NCBI RefSeq assembly: GCF_009014635.1
Contig: NZ_BKCF01000004.1
Span: 124,001 to 188,000 of the forward strand
Direction: 5' to 3'
Length of the DNA stretch: 64,000 nucleotides
From: Patiriisocius marinistellae
GTDB lineage: Bacteria > Bacteroidota > Bacteroidia > Flavobacteriales > Flavobacteriaceae
Part shown: positions 1-9,374 of the stretch, piece by piece
Numbering within the stretch: position 1 is the stretch's first letter
Layout of the letters: the number at the start of each line of letters is the position of its first letter
Position numbers and translations under genes: made by a program
Notes under the pieces: model-generated
The model's database searches: none
Told to the model about the DNA's origin: nothing
What the model saw: only the letters and a program-made list of their open reading frames with translations

Positions 1-1
1 A

Positions 2-2356
2 TTATATCAACAATTTAATGGACAATATGACTATCTCGCTTTTGGAAACACGCTTAACACAGGCGAAAATACTGGTGCAACCCCTCCCACTCCTTGCGTT
101 ATCTTAACTTCAAGTAGTGCTCAATTTGAATTACAACCTGGGCAAGAGCTAATAGCTGCATATCTTTATTGGGCAGGTTCTGGAACTGGAGATTTACAAG
201 TTAATTTCAATGGTACGCAAGTTACCTCAGAAAGGACTTTTAGTGACAACCTTGGGCCAGACCTTGTTTATTTTGCAGCATTTGCAGATGTTACTTCAAT
301 TATTGCCGCAAGCGGAAACGGAACTTACACATTATCTGAGTTAGACCTTACAGATGTCATAGCCGATTATTGCGGAAATACCACAAATTTTGCCGGCTGG
401 GCTGTTACAGTTATTTATGAAGACGCAACATTACCTCTCAATCAAGTAAGCATATTTGATGGGCTTGAAAGTGTTTCTTCCGCTAATAATAGTTTGAGTA
501 TTGAACTAAACAATTTAAATGTATTAGATAATGTAGGTGCGCGTATTGGTTTTACAGCTTGGGAAGGAGACCAATCACTCGCAGTAATGGAACAATTATT
601 TATTAACGGAAACTTAATTAGTAATCCTCCATTAAACCCATCTGACAATGCGTTTAATGGAACAAACAGTTTTACAAATCAAAATAATATCTATAATATG
701 GATATTGACACATATTCCATTGAAAACAATATAAATCCTGGCGATACATCTGCATTGATTAGTTTGACCTCTGGACAAGATTTTGTCATGATTAACAATG
801 TGATTACAGTATTAAATAGCGAATTACCAGATGCTACAATTACCATAGATAATACAGTGGGAGGTACCCTTTGCGGCAACCGAAATATCACAGTAGAGTA
901 TACCGTATATAATATAAATAGTACCGACGAGCTTCCTGCAAATACACCTATCGCTTTTTATGTCAATAATACAATTATAGGACAAACTCAAACAACTGCA
1001 ATTATACCTATTGGTGGACAAGAAACTGGCAGTATTAACTTGACAGTTCCAGAAAATCTAGGACCAGATTTTGCCCTAAGGACAGCTGTAGATGATAATG
1101 GAAATGGAACAAGTACCATTAATGAAATAAACGAAGACAATAATGAGTTTTCTCTTGATTTTCATTTGCTTGAATTTCCAAATCTCAATGCACTTGAAGA
1201 CTTAGAGCGCTGCGATGCGGTGGGTATTGAGTTATTTAATTTAAATGATGCTCTTGACCAAGTTGATCCTTCATTGATTATAACATTTCATTTAACTCAA
1301 GATGATGCAATCAATAATATAAACCCTATTCTCGACCCTATAAATTTTGAAAACACAGAAAATCCACAAACAATTTATGTGAGAGCAGACAATACAGAAT
1401 GTAATATTACAGACAGCTTTACTGTCGAAGTTATTGTCTGTCCTATACCAGATGCTACCATTGAACTTGCAGATAACTTAACCGCATGTAGAGGACGAGA
1501 ATTTAATTTTGATTACACTGTTTTTAATACGTTAGGAACAGCAACATTACCGCCTGAAACACCTATTGCATTTTACACTGAAGGTATGTTAATAGGTCAA
1601 ACAATAACACAAAACCCCATTGCAATTGGTGGAAGCGAAATAGGAAATATTACAATAGAATTTAACGAAACTACTCCAGATAATTTTTTTATAATTGCCA
1701 TTGTAGACGACTTAGGTACAGGCATTGGTGTTGTTGAAGAACTTGATGAAACTAATAATGAATTTATGAGTTCTGTATCTTTTGCATCTATTCCAGCAAT
1801 AACAAATCTTCCTAATTTAATGGAATGCAATATAGGCTATGGTTCTGCAATTTTTGATTTAACAGTTCAAGACAATTTAATTTCTAATAATAATGAAGAT
1901 ATAATTAATTATTTTACTTCTCCAGAAAACGCAATCGCAAATCAATTTCAAATTGAAATTCCTGCTGCTTATCAAAGTAGTGGTGGAATTCAAACAATAT
2001 ATGTAAGACTTGATACTGAAATTTGTTTTACCTTAGCTCAATTTATGGTCATTACTGAAAATTGCCCACCCAATATTCCACAAGGAATTTCTCCAAATAA
2101 TGACAACTTAAACGATAAATTTGAAATCACAGGACTACTCAACATTTTTGAAAATTTTGAATTAAAAATATATAGCAGAGAAGGAAACATCATTTACGAA
2201 GGAAAACACGAAGATGGTTTGTGGGATGCAATACCCAATACAGGTATATTTTATGAAGAAAATTTAGTCCCCGTAGGAACATATTTTTATGTGCTTTTTT
2301 TAAACGATGAACAATATCCAGATGCTTTAACAGGTTGGGTGTATATTAATTATTAA
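2..2356 (+). CDS. T9SS type B sorting-domain surface protein with CARDB repeats (5' partial)
   Basis: The reading frame is open from the left edge, so the N-terminus lies outside the window; 784 residues are visible. The first ~170 residues (motifs YLYWAGSG, FAGWAVTVIYED) resemble the DUF3344-like surface domain. Two homologous ~110-residue repeats follow, near visible residues 275-386 and 482-594, each starting PDATI and ending DE/NEDNNEF-type, typical of CARDB adhesion modules. The last ~95 residues (PQGISPNNDNLND, then GLWDAIPN and PVGTYFYVL) are the gliding-motility-associated C-terminal domain that directs type IX secretion (type B). It is inferred to be an exported adhesin-like cell-surface protein. 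An internal ATG at 494 is not the start, since the frame and domain continue upstream. Confidence 0.88.
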   Translation, partial: LYQQFNGQYDYLAFGNTLNTGENTGATPPTPCVILTSSSAQFELQPGQELIAAYLYWAGSGTGDLQVNFNGTQVTSERTFSDNLGPDLVYFAAFADVTSIIAASGNGTYTLSELDLTDVIADYCGNTTNFAGWAVTVIYEDATLPLNQVSIFDGLESVSSANNSLSIELNNLNVLDNVGARIGFTAWEGDQSLAVMEQLFINGNLISNPPLNPSDNAFNGTNSFTNQNNIYNMDIDTYSIENNINPGDTSALISLTSGQDFVMINNVITVLNSELPDATITIDNTVGGTLCGNRNITVEYTVYNINSTDELPANTPIAFYVNNTIIGQTQTTAIIPIGGQETGSINLTVPENLGPDFALRTAVDDNGNGTSTINEINEDNNEFSLDFHLLEFPNLNALEDLERCDAVGIELFNLNDALDQVDPSLIITFHLTQDDAINNINPILDPINFENTENPQTIYVRADNTECNITDSFTVEVIVCPIPDATIELADNLTACRGREFNFDYTVFNTLGTATLPPETPIAFYTEGMLIGQTITQNPIAIGGSEIGNITIEFNETTPDNFFIIAIVDDLGTGIGVVEELDETNNEFMSSVSFASIPAITNLPNLMECNIGYGSAIFDLTVQDNLISNNNEDIINYFTSPENAIANQFQIEIPAAYQSSGGIQTIYVRLDTEICFTLAQFMVITENCPPNIPQGISPNNDNLNDKFEITGLLNIFENFELKIYSREGNIIYEGKHEDGLWDAIPNTGIFYEENLVPVGTYFYVLFLNDEQYPDALTGWVYINY

Positions 2357-2983
2357 ATGAAATTAAAATTAAAACAATACTTTCTATTCTTTGTAATAGT
2401 AATTAGCCAAAACATTATTGCTCAAGATAAACCGCATCTTTATTTTAACAAAGATGGTAAAGAGATTGCTAAAGATGATTACTGCAGGAGATGTGAAATA
2501 CAGTATTTTATACCCGTAGAGATTGAAAATGATAGCATTATCAAACATGTAATAATTCCTAGGCAAATTATGGGTGTCTTAAATAAAAAAGAGCTAATGC
2601 AAGTTCAACAGTTTATTGGGAATACAGTAAATAGAAAGATTTACAAAAACCACATCATAATCCTCAACTATTTCACGACAAAAAACAGTAATATTAAACA
2701 TTATACTAATAACAAAGGTTATATCAAAAAATGCAAAAAAGATGAAACCATTTCTCAATTTTTTATAACCGAAAAAGACTTTAAGTTTACATCAAGAAAA
2801 ACGCCCATATTCGAAGATATTACAGGAAATATTGCCCGCATATTTTTTCAAAATTCAAATATCAATTGTAGCTATGTCATTATTAAGCCAGATGGTTACT
2901 ACTACACGTATTTAGGTGAATATCCACAAGACAGAATCATAGACATCGCTAAAAGTTCTTGGAATGCATCAAAAAATAACTAA
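2357..2983 (+). CDS. Exported hypothetical protein
   Basis: A 208-residue protein whose ATG directly abuts the stop codon of the T9SS type B gene, so translational coupling is likely. An N-terminal signal peptide is clear (hydrophobic FLFFVIVISQNIIA, then cleavage after AQ). A C-x2-C pair (YCRRCE) lies near residue 42. The C-terminus has a compact segment around VIIKPDGYYYTYLGEYPQD that looks like a folded edge of a small domain, but I do not recognise the family. Its position suggests a role linked to the large surface protein; that is inference only. Confidence 0.7.
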   Translation: MKLKLKQYFLFFVIVISQNIIAQDKPHLYFNKDGKEIAKDDYCRRCEIQYFIPVEIENDSIIKHVIIPRQIMGVLNKKELMQVQQFIGNTVNRKIYKNHIIILNYFTTKNSNIKHYTNNKGYIKKCKKDETISQFFITEKDFKFTSRKTPIFEDITGNIARIFFQNSNINCSYVIIKPDGYYYTYLGEYPQDRIIDIAKSSWNASKNN

Positions 2984-3045
2984 TGGTTATATTTCGCAAT
3001 TTAATAACTTGACAAAATTTCAACTAGATTTACTTTAAAAAACAC

Positions 3046-3738
3046 ATGAAAAATATCCTCCTTACAGTTTTTATTTTGACTAGCATTTATGCTACTGCGC
3101 AACGCACTAATAAACAAGAGAGATTTCCTAATGCAGATGATGCTTATATAACATTCGAAATTTTCTCACCTTTTTATATTGCCAATCCTCGCTATAGATT
3201 TGGTTACATTCACCCATTAAATAAAACCTGGAAAATAGGCGGTGAATTAGGTATTGGCTCTGATGAGACAACAATCAGTATTGCAGAATATGACGACCAA
3301 GAAGATTTTACCGTTTTTGAAGCAAGAGCTCAAATTTATTATGTTTTAAACCCTACAAAACGTGTCAACCATTATGTTTCTGTAGAGCCTTTTTATTTTA
3401 ATCAAAATTCAGTCATAGATTTTAGCAGCTACCTTATAGATAATCAGGTTAGAGTTAGATATGACCGTGCAGATTATCAACGCGAAAAACTAGGTGCAAA
3501 TTTATTATACGGAGTATTTATTCCTTTCGGAAAATCAGTCGGGCTCAATTTTTATGTAGGTCTTGGAGTGAGGTCAAGAACAAACACCTACACAAACCTT
3601 GTAAATCCAAGAACTACAATATTCAATGACTATAATGATGACTTTTTCTTTGATATAGAAGATTATCGAGAAGACGCAGGAACAACAACTGGATTAAACA
3701 TTTCGGCTGGTGGAAAGTTTTTTGTAATACTTGATTAA
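3046..3738 (+). CDS. Putative outer-membrane beta-barrel protein
   Basis: A 230-residue protein with a typical flavobacterial signal peptide (MKNILLTVFILTSIYATAQ). The rest alternates short amphipathic strands rich in Tyr, Phe, Gly and Asn (for example WKIGGELGIGSDE, NLLYGVFIPFGKSVGLNFYVGLG) and ends with a strand finishing FFVILD, all as expected of an 8-10 strand outer-membrane barrel of the OmpW/PorT-like type. The exact family is not recognised. It lies 62 bp downstream of the preceding small exported gene and upstream of uvrB. Function unknown. Confidence 0.65.
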   Translation: MKNILLTVFILTSIYATAQRTNKQERFPNADDAYITFEIFSPFYIANPRYRFGYIHPLNKTWKIGGELGIGSDETTISIAEYDDQEDFTVFEARAQIYYVLNPTKRVNHYVSVEPFYFNQNSVIDFSSYLIDNQVRVRYDRADYQREKLGANLLYGVFIPFGKSVGLNFYVGLGVRSRTNTYTNLVNPRTTIFNDYNDDFFFDIEDYREDAGTTTGLNISAGGKFFVILD

Positions 3739-3754
3739 AAAAATTAAACACTTT

Positions 3755-3769
3755 CTTCGGAAATTTTAA
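3755..3769 (+). repeat. Dispersed motif copy, full 15-mer
   Basis: Exact CTTCGGAAATTTTAA, 17 bp past the barrel-protein stop and upstream of uvrB. First of at least 19 copies of the core in the window. Confidence 0.85.
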
Positions 3770-3782
3770 TACAATTTTAAGG

Positions 3783-3793
3783 CTTCGGAAATT
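3783..3793 (+). repeat. Dispersed motif copy, core
   Basis: CTTCGGAAATT, in direct orientation 28 bp after the preceding copy, in the same intergenic gap upstream of uvrB. Confidence 0.8.
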
Positions 3794-3851
3794 GATAACA
3801 CCCCATTCTTGACCCTAATTTTAGTAACTTTACTGTTTACTGAAATGTGCT

Positions 3852-5855
3852 ATGAAATTTAAAATTGAATCAGAATTTAAACCCACTGGGGACCAACCCG
3901 AAGCTATAAAATCATTAGTCTCAGGAATTAATTCCGAAGAAAAATACCAAACATTATTAGGGGTAACCGGAAGTGGAAAAACCTTTACTGTTGCTAATGT
4001 TATTCAAGAAGTACAAAAACCCACATTAGTTTTAGCTCACAATAAAACCCTCGCAGCGCAACTATATCAAGAGTTTAAAGCATTTTTCCCTAATAACGCA
4101 GTAGAGTATTTTGTCTCCTACTATGATTATTATCAACCCGAAGCTTTTATTCCTACTAGTGGAACCTATATTGAAAAAGACCTCTCCATAAATGAAGAAA
4201 TTGAAGTAATGCGGTTAAGTACCACCTCTTCCCTACTTTCAGGAAGACGTGATGTAATAGTAGTTGCATCTGTGTCATGTTTATACGGAATAGGTAATCC
4301 TGCCGAATTTCAGAAGAACGTAATAAGCCTTCAAAAAAACCAAGTAATCTCAAGAACAAAATTACTGCACCGTCTTGTGCAAAGTCTCTATTCAAGAACC
4401 GAAGCAGATTTTAATCATGGCCGTTTTAGAATAAAAGGAGATACCGTAGATGTATTTCCAGGATATGCGGACCACGCATTTAGAATTCATTTTTTTGGTG
4501 ATGAAGTAGAGGAAATTGAAGCTTTTGATCCACTTAACAATAATGTTATTGAAAAATATGACCGCCTAAATATCTATCCAGCAAATATGTTTGTGACATC
4601 CCCAGATGTTTTACAAGGCGCTATTAGAGAAATACAAGATGACTTAGTAAAACAAGTAGATTATTTTAAAGAAATAGGAAAGCACTTAGAAGGAAAACGA
4701 CTTGACGAGCGCACTAATTTTGATTTAGAAATGATACGTGAACTTGGGTATTGTAGCGGTATTGAAAATTACTCTCGGTATTTAGACGGTCGCCTTCCAG
4801 GAACTAGACCCTTTTGTTTATTAGACTTTTTTCCAGATGACTATTTGATGGTAGTTGATGAAAGCCATGTAATGATTCCGCAAGTGGGTGCTATGTATGG
4901 TGGCGATAGATCTCGTAAAGAAAATCTAGTAGAATACGGCTTTAGATTGCCGGCAGCAATGGACAATCGACCATTAAAATTTGAGGAGTTTGAAGCAATG
5001 CAAAATCAAGTTATTTTTGTGAGCGCCACTCCTGCAGATTATGAGTTAGAAAAAACAGACGGTGTTTATATTGAACAAATTATTAGACCTACTGGATTGT
5101 TAGACCCACCAATTGAAGTGCGCCCAAGTCTCAATCAAATTGATGACCTCATTGAAGAAATGCAACAACGCATTGAAAAAGATGAGCGCATTTTAGTGAC
5201 AACACTAACAAAAAGAATGGCGGAAGAATTGACTAAATATCTCGCCAGAGTAAATATTCGCGTTAATTATATTCACAGTGATGTAGATACATTAGAGCGT
5301 GTTCAAATTATGCAAGATTTAAGACTTGGAGTGTATGATGTTTTAGTAGGTGTTAACTTATTGAGAGAGGGACTGGATTTACCAGAGGTATCGCTCGTTG
5401 CTATTCTTGACGCCGACAAAGAAGGATTTTTGAGGAGTAATCGCTCCTTAACGCAAACTGTGGGACGTGCCGCCCGAAATTTAAATGGGAAAGCAATTAT
5501 GTATGCTGACAAAATAACCCGTAGTATGCAACAAACAATTGATGGAACCGAATATAGGCGACAAAAGCAAATTGCTTATAATCAAGCTAATAAAATTACA
5601 CCGACAGCTATTAAAAAGAGTTTTGAAAACGCACTAACAAAATCAAAACAAGAGGCATACACCTTTGAAACTGCCGAAACTTTAAGTGCTGCAGAACCAG
5701 AGGACCAGTACTTAACAAAATCACAGGTTGAAAAGAAAATAAGAGACACGCGCAAAGCAATGGAAAAAGCTGCGAAAGAGTTAGATTTTATGATGGCAGC
5801 AAAATTGCGGGATAAGATTAAAGTATTCCAGAAACAATTAGAAACGGAAGAATAA
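3852..5855 (+). CDS. uvrB: Excinuclease ABC subunit B
   Basis: A 667-residue UvrB of normal family length. It is the damage-verifying helicase-like subunit of the UvrABC nucleotide-excision repair nuclease. Walker A GVTGSGKT is at residues 37-44. The beta-hairpin that clamps DNA follows ([12 protein letters not shown]). The Walker B/DEAD-like motif VVDESHV and helicase motifs [17 protein letters not shown] and QTVGRAARN are present, and a C-terminal UVR domain (residues ~630-665) should bind UvrC. The ATG at 3852 gives the canonical N-terminus ([10 protein letters not shown]). The metalloprotease gene begins 14 bp downstream. uvrA and uvrC are not in the window. Confidence 0.98.
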   Translation: MKFKIESEFKPTGDQPEAIKSLVSGINSEEKYQTLLGVTGSGKTFTVANVIQEVQKPTLVLAHNKTLAAQLYQEFKAFFPNNAVEYFVSYYDYYQPEAFIPTSGTYIEKDLSINEEIEVMRLSTTSSLLSGRRDVIVVASVSCLYGIGNPAEFQKNVISLQKNQVISRTKLLHRLVQSLYSRTEADFNHGRFRIKGDTVDVFPGYADHAFRIHFFGDEVEEIEAFDPLNNNVIEKYDRLNIYPANMFVTSPDVLQGAIREIQDDLVKQVDYFKEIGKHLEGKRLDERTNFDLEMIRELGYCSGIENYSRYLDGRLPGTRPFCLLDFFPDDYLMVVDESHVMIPQVGAMYGGDRSRKENLVEYGFRLPAAMDNRPLKFEEFEAMQNQVIFVSATPADYELEKTDGVYIEQIIRPTGLLDPPIEVRPSLNQIDDLIEEMQQRIEKDERILVTTLTKRMAEELTKYLARVNIRVNYIHSDVDTLERVQIMQDLRLGVYDVLVGVNLLREGLDLPEVSLVAILDADKEGFLRSNRSLTQTVGRAARNLNGKAIMYADKITRSMQQTIDGTEYRRQKQIAYNQANKITPTAIKKSFENALTKSKQEAYTFETAETLSAAEPEDQYLTKSQVEKKIRDTRKAMEKAAKELDFMMAAKLRDKIKVFQKQLETEE

Positions 5856-5869
5856 AACTCAATTTTACA

Positions 5870-6484
5870 ATGCCATTAACACACTATATTTTCATATTAC
5901 TGTACTTTCCCATTTCTATGATAGCACAAGAAAAAATCAACTTTATTAATAAAACAATTCCTGAAAGCATAAAAGCAGAGACATTAAAAGCACTCTCGCA
6001 TTATCCAGAACTTGAAACTACAGAAATCTCATTTGAGTTTAAAGACAATATCAAAAAATCTACAATGCAGGCACAACCTACCTTTGGTAGTTTTTTCAGA
6101 AATAAAAAAAATAGAAGTTACCGTATAAAAATTAGCAGAAAAATTCAAATAGAAAATGAGGAGCTTTCTATCGATGATATTCCTAGCGATGTAATGATAG
6201 GTTGGTTAGGACACGAACTTGGACACATTATGGATTATCGTAGTCGCACTAACATGGGTATGGTTGTATTTGGCTTTAAATATTTATTCTCTGGCGCCCA
6301 CATACAAGAAGTTGAACGAGCTGCAGACACTTATGCAATAAAGCACGGTATGGGAAATTATATTTTAGAAACCAAGAACTTTATACTAGATCACGCTAAT
6401 ATTTCAGAAAAATATAAAGCTAAACTTCGCAGATTATACATGTCACCTGAGGAAGTGATGCATTTATTAAATGAGCATAATTAA
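5870..6484 (+). CDS. Exported zinc metalloprotease-like protein
   Basis: A 204-residue protein with an N-terminal signal peptide (FILLYFPISMIAQ). The gluzincin signature HExxH is at residues 115-119 (GWLGHELGHIMD), and a candidate third zinc ligand lies in QEVERAADTYA (Glu149), as in M48-like peptidases. It starts 14 bp after uvrB and probably shares its transcript, although no functional link to DNA repair is evident. Its TAA overlaps the stop codon of the convergent GH3-like gene by four bases. Substrate unknown; activity is inferred from the motif. Confidence 0.75.
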   Translation: MPLTHYIFILLYFPISMIAQEKINFINKTIPESIKAETLKALSHYPELETTEISFEFKDNIKKSTMQAQPTFGSFFRNKKNRSYRIKISRKIQIENEELSIDDIPSDVMIGWLGHELGHIMDYRSRTNMGMVVFGFKYLFSGAHIQEVERAADTYAIKHGMGNYILETKNFILDHANISEKYKAKLRRLYMSPEEVMHLLNEHN

Positions 6485-8001
6485 ATATTCTTTACAAAAG
6501 CTTCCCATTCCTTAAACTTTTCTTCTTTCATCACACGTGCCATTTTTACTTGCCCTCCTTTTTTCTTATTACTGGCATTCCAGTCATAAAAAACATTTGG
6601 AGATATGGTAGTAACTTTGACACCCTTCAATGCTTTACTACGAGCAACTTTATAATTTTTATTAGCATTCTTTAGTGCAGTATCTAATGCTTCGGAAATT
6701 TCTGCGGCATCTACTTTTGCTTCTGTTCCTAAATACCAATGGTGATAAAATTCTCCGTCAATATTAAGTGCTGCTAGTGTAAATTCTGGAATCTCAATGT
6801 CAAATTTTTGTTCCATTTCACGAAGTGCAACATCCATTTTATTTACTGATAATTGAGAGCCAACAACATTTAAAAAGAATTTTGTACGACCTGTTATTAT
6901 AATTTCGGCGCGTTCAATATCTGTAAATGCAATAGTATCACCTATTAAATAACGCCATGCTCCAGCCACTGTACTAATGATAAGTGCATAATCCTGCTCA
7001 AGCTCAACCTCATCAAGAGTAAGTGCAGGAGCATCTTGCGACAGTGAGCCATCTTCTAAAATGTATTCTGGTTTAAATGGTACAAATTCAAAATATATAC
7101 CATTGTCAGTCACTAATTTCATTGAAGTTGTCTCTGGTCTTTGCTGAAATGCAATAAAACCTTCAGATGCTAAATATGTATCAATAACAGTAATAGGTTT
7201 TGAAAGAATTAAATCAAAACTTTTTTCATAAGGCTGAAATGCTACTCCTCCACTTGTATACACCTGCAAATTAGGCCATACATCATGTATTGTCTCTGCA
7301 TTGTGGTATTCTATAACTTTCTTCATCATTAATTCCATCCATGATGGAATGCCACTTAAAGCTCCTATATCCCATGTCTTAGCTCTTTCTGCGATGGTTT
7401 GAACGCGTTCATCCCAATCATCAATTTTTGCAATATCCTCTCCTGGTTTATAATATCCTTTAAACCAAAATGGAATGTTACTCGCAGTAATTCCACTAAT
7501 TTCTCCTTCCAGAAACTCTCCTCTTTCACTCAAATCTGTCGAGCTTCCCAGCATCATTATCTCTTTTTCAAAAAAATCTGGTTCAAGGTTAAAATTTGAT
7601 AATGCTCCCACTTGTTGAACTCCAGCTGCTTTTATAGCATCAATCATAGCACTAGTTACAGGAATTCTTTTACTTTCCTTCCCTGTAGTTCCACTACTCA
7701 ATGCAAAATAAGATGGTTTTCCTGGCCATGTAATGTCCTCTACACCGTCAATAACACGACACCACCACTCCTCTTTCATTTTATTGTAATCATGAAAAGG
7801 AATTGCTTGATTAAAAGATTTTGACACATCTTCAGATTCTAAAATTTTTTCAAATGCATAGTATTTGCCGAATGCCGTATTTTTTGCTGTCTCTAACAAG
7901 TTATTTAAAACATTGCGCTGCTCTTCCCGTGGTGAAGTTTCAGAAGTTAAACTACCTCTTAAATCTATTGCTCCTTTAATAATTGATCCTAAAATTGCCA
8001 T
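6481..8001 (-). CDS. GH3-like acyl-adenylate/amido synthetase
   Basis: A ~506-residue member of the GH3 family in the ANL (adenylate-forming) superfamily, known in plants for conjugating amino acids to auxin and jasmonate. Flavobacteria carry homologues of unknown substrate. The ATP-binding P-loop-like motif SSGTTGKESKRIPVT, the YTSGG motif, the YLASEG motif and the hinge region (ITGRTKFFLNVVG) are all visible. I chose the ATG at 8001 (MAILGSIIKG) rather than the in-frame start 54 bp upstream, because the family begins with this segment and the upstream residues are unlike it. Convergent with the metalloprotease. The substrate cannot be deduced. Confidence 0.85.
   Translation of the reverse strand: MAILGSIIKGAIDLRGSLTSETSPREEQRNVLNNLLETAKNTAFGKYYAFEKILESEDVSKSFNQAIPFHDYNKMKEEWWCRVIDGVEDITWPGKPSYFALSSGTTGKESKRIPVTSAMIDAIKAAGVQQVGALSNFNLEPDFFEKEIMMLGSSTDLSERGEFLEGEISGITASNIPFWFKGYYKPGEDIAKIDDWDERVQTIAERAKTWDIGALSGIPSWMELMMKKVIEYHNAETIHDVWPNLQVYTSGGVAFQPYEKSFDLILSKPITVIDTYLASEGFIAFQQRPETTSMKLVTDNGIYFEFVPFKPEYILEDGSLSQDAPALTLDEVELEQDYALIISTVAGAWRYLIGDTIAFTDIERAEIIITGRTKFFLNVVGSQLSVNKMDVALREMEQKFDIEIPEFTLAALNIDGEFYHHWYLGTEAKVDAAEISEALDTALKNANKNYKVARSKALKGVKVTTISPNVFYDWNASNKKKGGQVKMARVMKEEKFKEWEAFVKNI
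6690..6700 (+). repeat. Dispersed motif copy inside GH3-like gene
   Basis: CTTCGGAAATT; on the coding strand it is read as Ile-Ser-Glu (ATT TCC GAA). Confidence 0.75.
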
Positions 8002-8090
8002 ATTTATGTTACGTCGTTGTTTACTGCAAATTACAATATTCAAAAGTTTCAACAATTTAGTTTAATATAGCTTTAACGCTTACCAAATAG

Positions 8091-8098
8091 TATCTTTG
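8091..8098 (+). promoter_or_regulatory. Candidate -7 element of the rluF-like gene
   Basis: TATCTTTG matches the Bacteroidota TAnnTTTG element exactly and ends only 4 bp before the ATG at 8103, so the transcript would be leaderless or nearly so. No convincing -33 TTTG is seen at the usual spacing. Confidence 0.45.
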
Positions 8099-8102
8099 TA
8101 AT

Positions 8103-9011
8103 ATGGCAAATCATCCAGATTCTATTAGATTAAATAAAGCAATTAGTGATAGTGGCTACTGTTCTAGACGTCAAGCAGACGTTTTAATTGAACGTGGCAG
8201 CGTTACTATTAATGGTACTGTTATGACTCTTGGCGATCGTGCTATGCCAGAAGATAGAATTGAAGTTGATGGAAAGTTAATTACTAAAAATGATAACCTT
8301 GTTTACATTGCGCTAAATAAACCTGTGGGAATTACATGTACTACAGACAAACGTGTGGATGGCAACGTTGTAGATTTTATAGGTCATAGTGAACGTATTT
8401 TTCATGTAGGGCGACTTGATAAACCAAGTGAAGGTTTATTACTCATGACTAATGATGGGGATATTGTCAATAAAATTTTACGTGCTGGAAATAAACATGA
8501 AAAGGAATATATTGTAAAAACAGACCGACATATTACAGATGAGTTTTTACATAAAATGGCTAATGGTGTTCCGCTTGCTGAACTTGAAACAACCACTAAA
8601 AAATGCCACATTGAACGCGTGAGTAGATTTGTGTTTAAAATTATATTGATCCAGGGCTTAAATAGACAAATACGCAGAATGTGTGAATATCTAGGCTATG
8701 AGGTGTTAGAATTACAACGTACTCGTATAATGAATATTGAATTAGGTAATTTAGCTATTGGGAAATGGAGAGATTTGACAAAAGAGGAAGTTAGTGGGCT
8801 TCAAAATGCTGTTTCTGAAAGTGACAATAGCTCTTTTGTGGATCAAAAACAAGAAAATAATTTGAGTAAGAATGCTTCGGAAACGAGAAACAATGAAAAT
8901 TCTCGTAAAATTTCAGAAGATAAAAGAAAAGCTCCAAGGGATAAAAAAGGGTTAGAAAGAAATGCTGAAAGAAGTACTGGAGGCAGAAGAAGGCGTGGTA
9001 GAACAAGTTAG
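8103..9011 (+). CDS. rluF: 23S rRNA pseudouridine synthase, RluF/RluB-type
   Basis: A 302-residue pseudouridine synthase of the RsuA/RluB/E/F group. An N-terminal S4 RNA-binding domain (residues ~8-65, IRLNKAISDSGYCSRRQAD) precedes the catalytic domain. The catalytic Asp is D106 in HVGRLDKPSEGL, and the RluF-like segment QGLNRQIRRMCEYLGYEV is present. The last ~70 residues are a low-complexity tail rich in Lys, Arg, Glu and Ser that is common in Bacteroidota homologues and probably contacts rRNA. The closest assignment is RluF (position 2604 in E. coli numbering), but RluB/E paralogy cannot be excluded by eye. Confidence 0.88.
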   Translation: MANHPDSIRLNKAISDSGYCSRRQADVLIERGSVTINGTVMTLGDRAMPEDRIEVDGKLITKNDNLVYIALNKPVGITCTTDKRVDGNVVDFIGHSERIFHVGRLDKPSEGLLLMTNDGDIVNKILRAGNKHEKEYIVKTDRHITDEFLHKMANGVPLAELETTTKKCHIERVSRFVFKIILIQGLNRQIRRMCEYLGYEVLELQRTRIMNIELGNLAIGKWRDLTKEEVSGLQNAVSESDNSSFVDQKQENNLSKNASETRNNENSRKISEDKRKAPRDKKGLERNAERSTGGRRRRGRTS

Positions 9012-9374
9012 TCTATAAAAAAAATAACCACACGCGGCCGGGTGACGTGTGATCTTTCAACTAACTAACCAAATTAAATTTCAATTATGAAATTCCCCAG
9101 CCATTTTCTTATATAAATTCTCACATTTAAAAGAGTATAATCTCACTCTTTAAGAACCTTACAAATATCAAAATAATTAATCCAGTTTTTGGATGTATAT
9201 CAAAACGATCCACGGATTTTAAGAGTCAAACATCGAAAACCATAGCATGTGATTTAAACTAGGTTTGTTCTACTTTATAAAAGTATTTAAAAAACAGTTA
9301 ATCACTAATTATTTAAGGCAACTTTAAGATAATTACTATTAAATCTAGGTACTTTTAAAAAAGAAAAATAATTT
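9012..9374. other. Intergenic stretch with a GC-rich inverted repeat
   Basis: No credible gene is seen. Just after the rluF-like stop lies a conspicuous GC-rich patch (9029-9051). CACACG at 9029-9034 pairs with CGTGTG at 9046-9051 around an 11-nt GC-rich loop, possibly a weak terminator, though the following T-run is poor. An ATG at 9087 opens only nine codons (MKFPSHFLI). The rest is plain AT-rich DNA leading to the DUF2254 gene. Confidence 0.5.

Noticed and set aside
9087-9116. Nine-codon leader peptide upstream of DUF2254
   Set aside because: No repeated codons or attenuator structure support it; probably chance.
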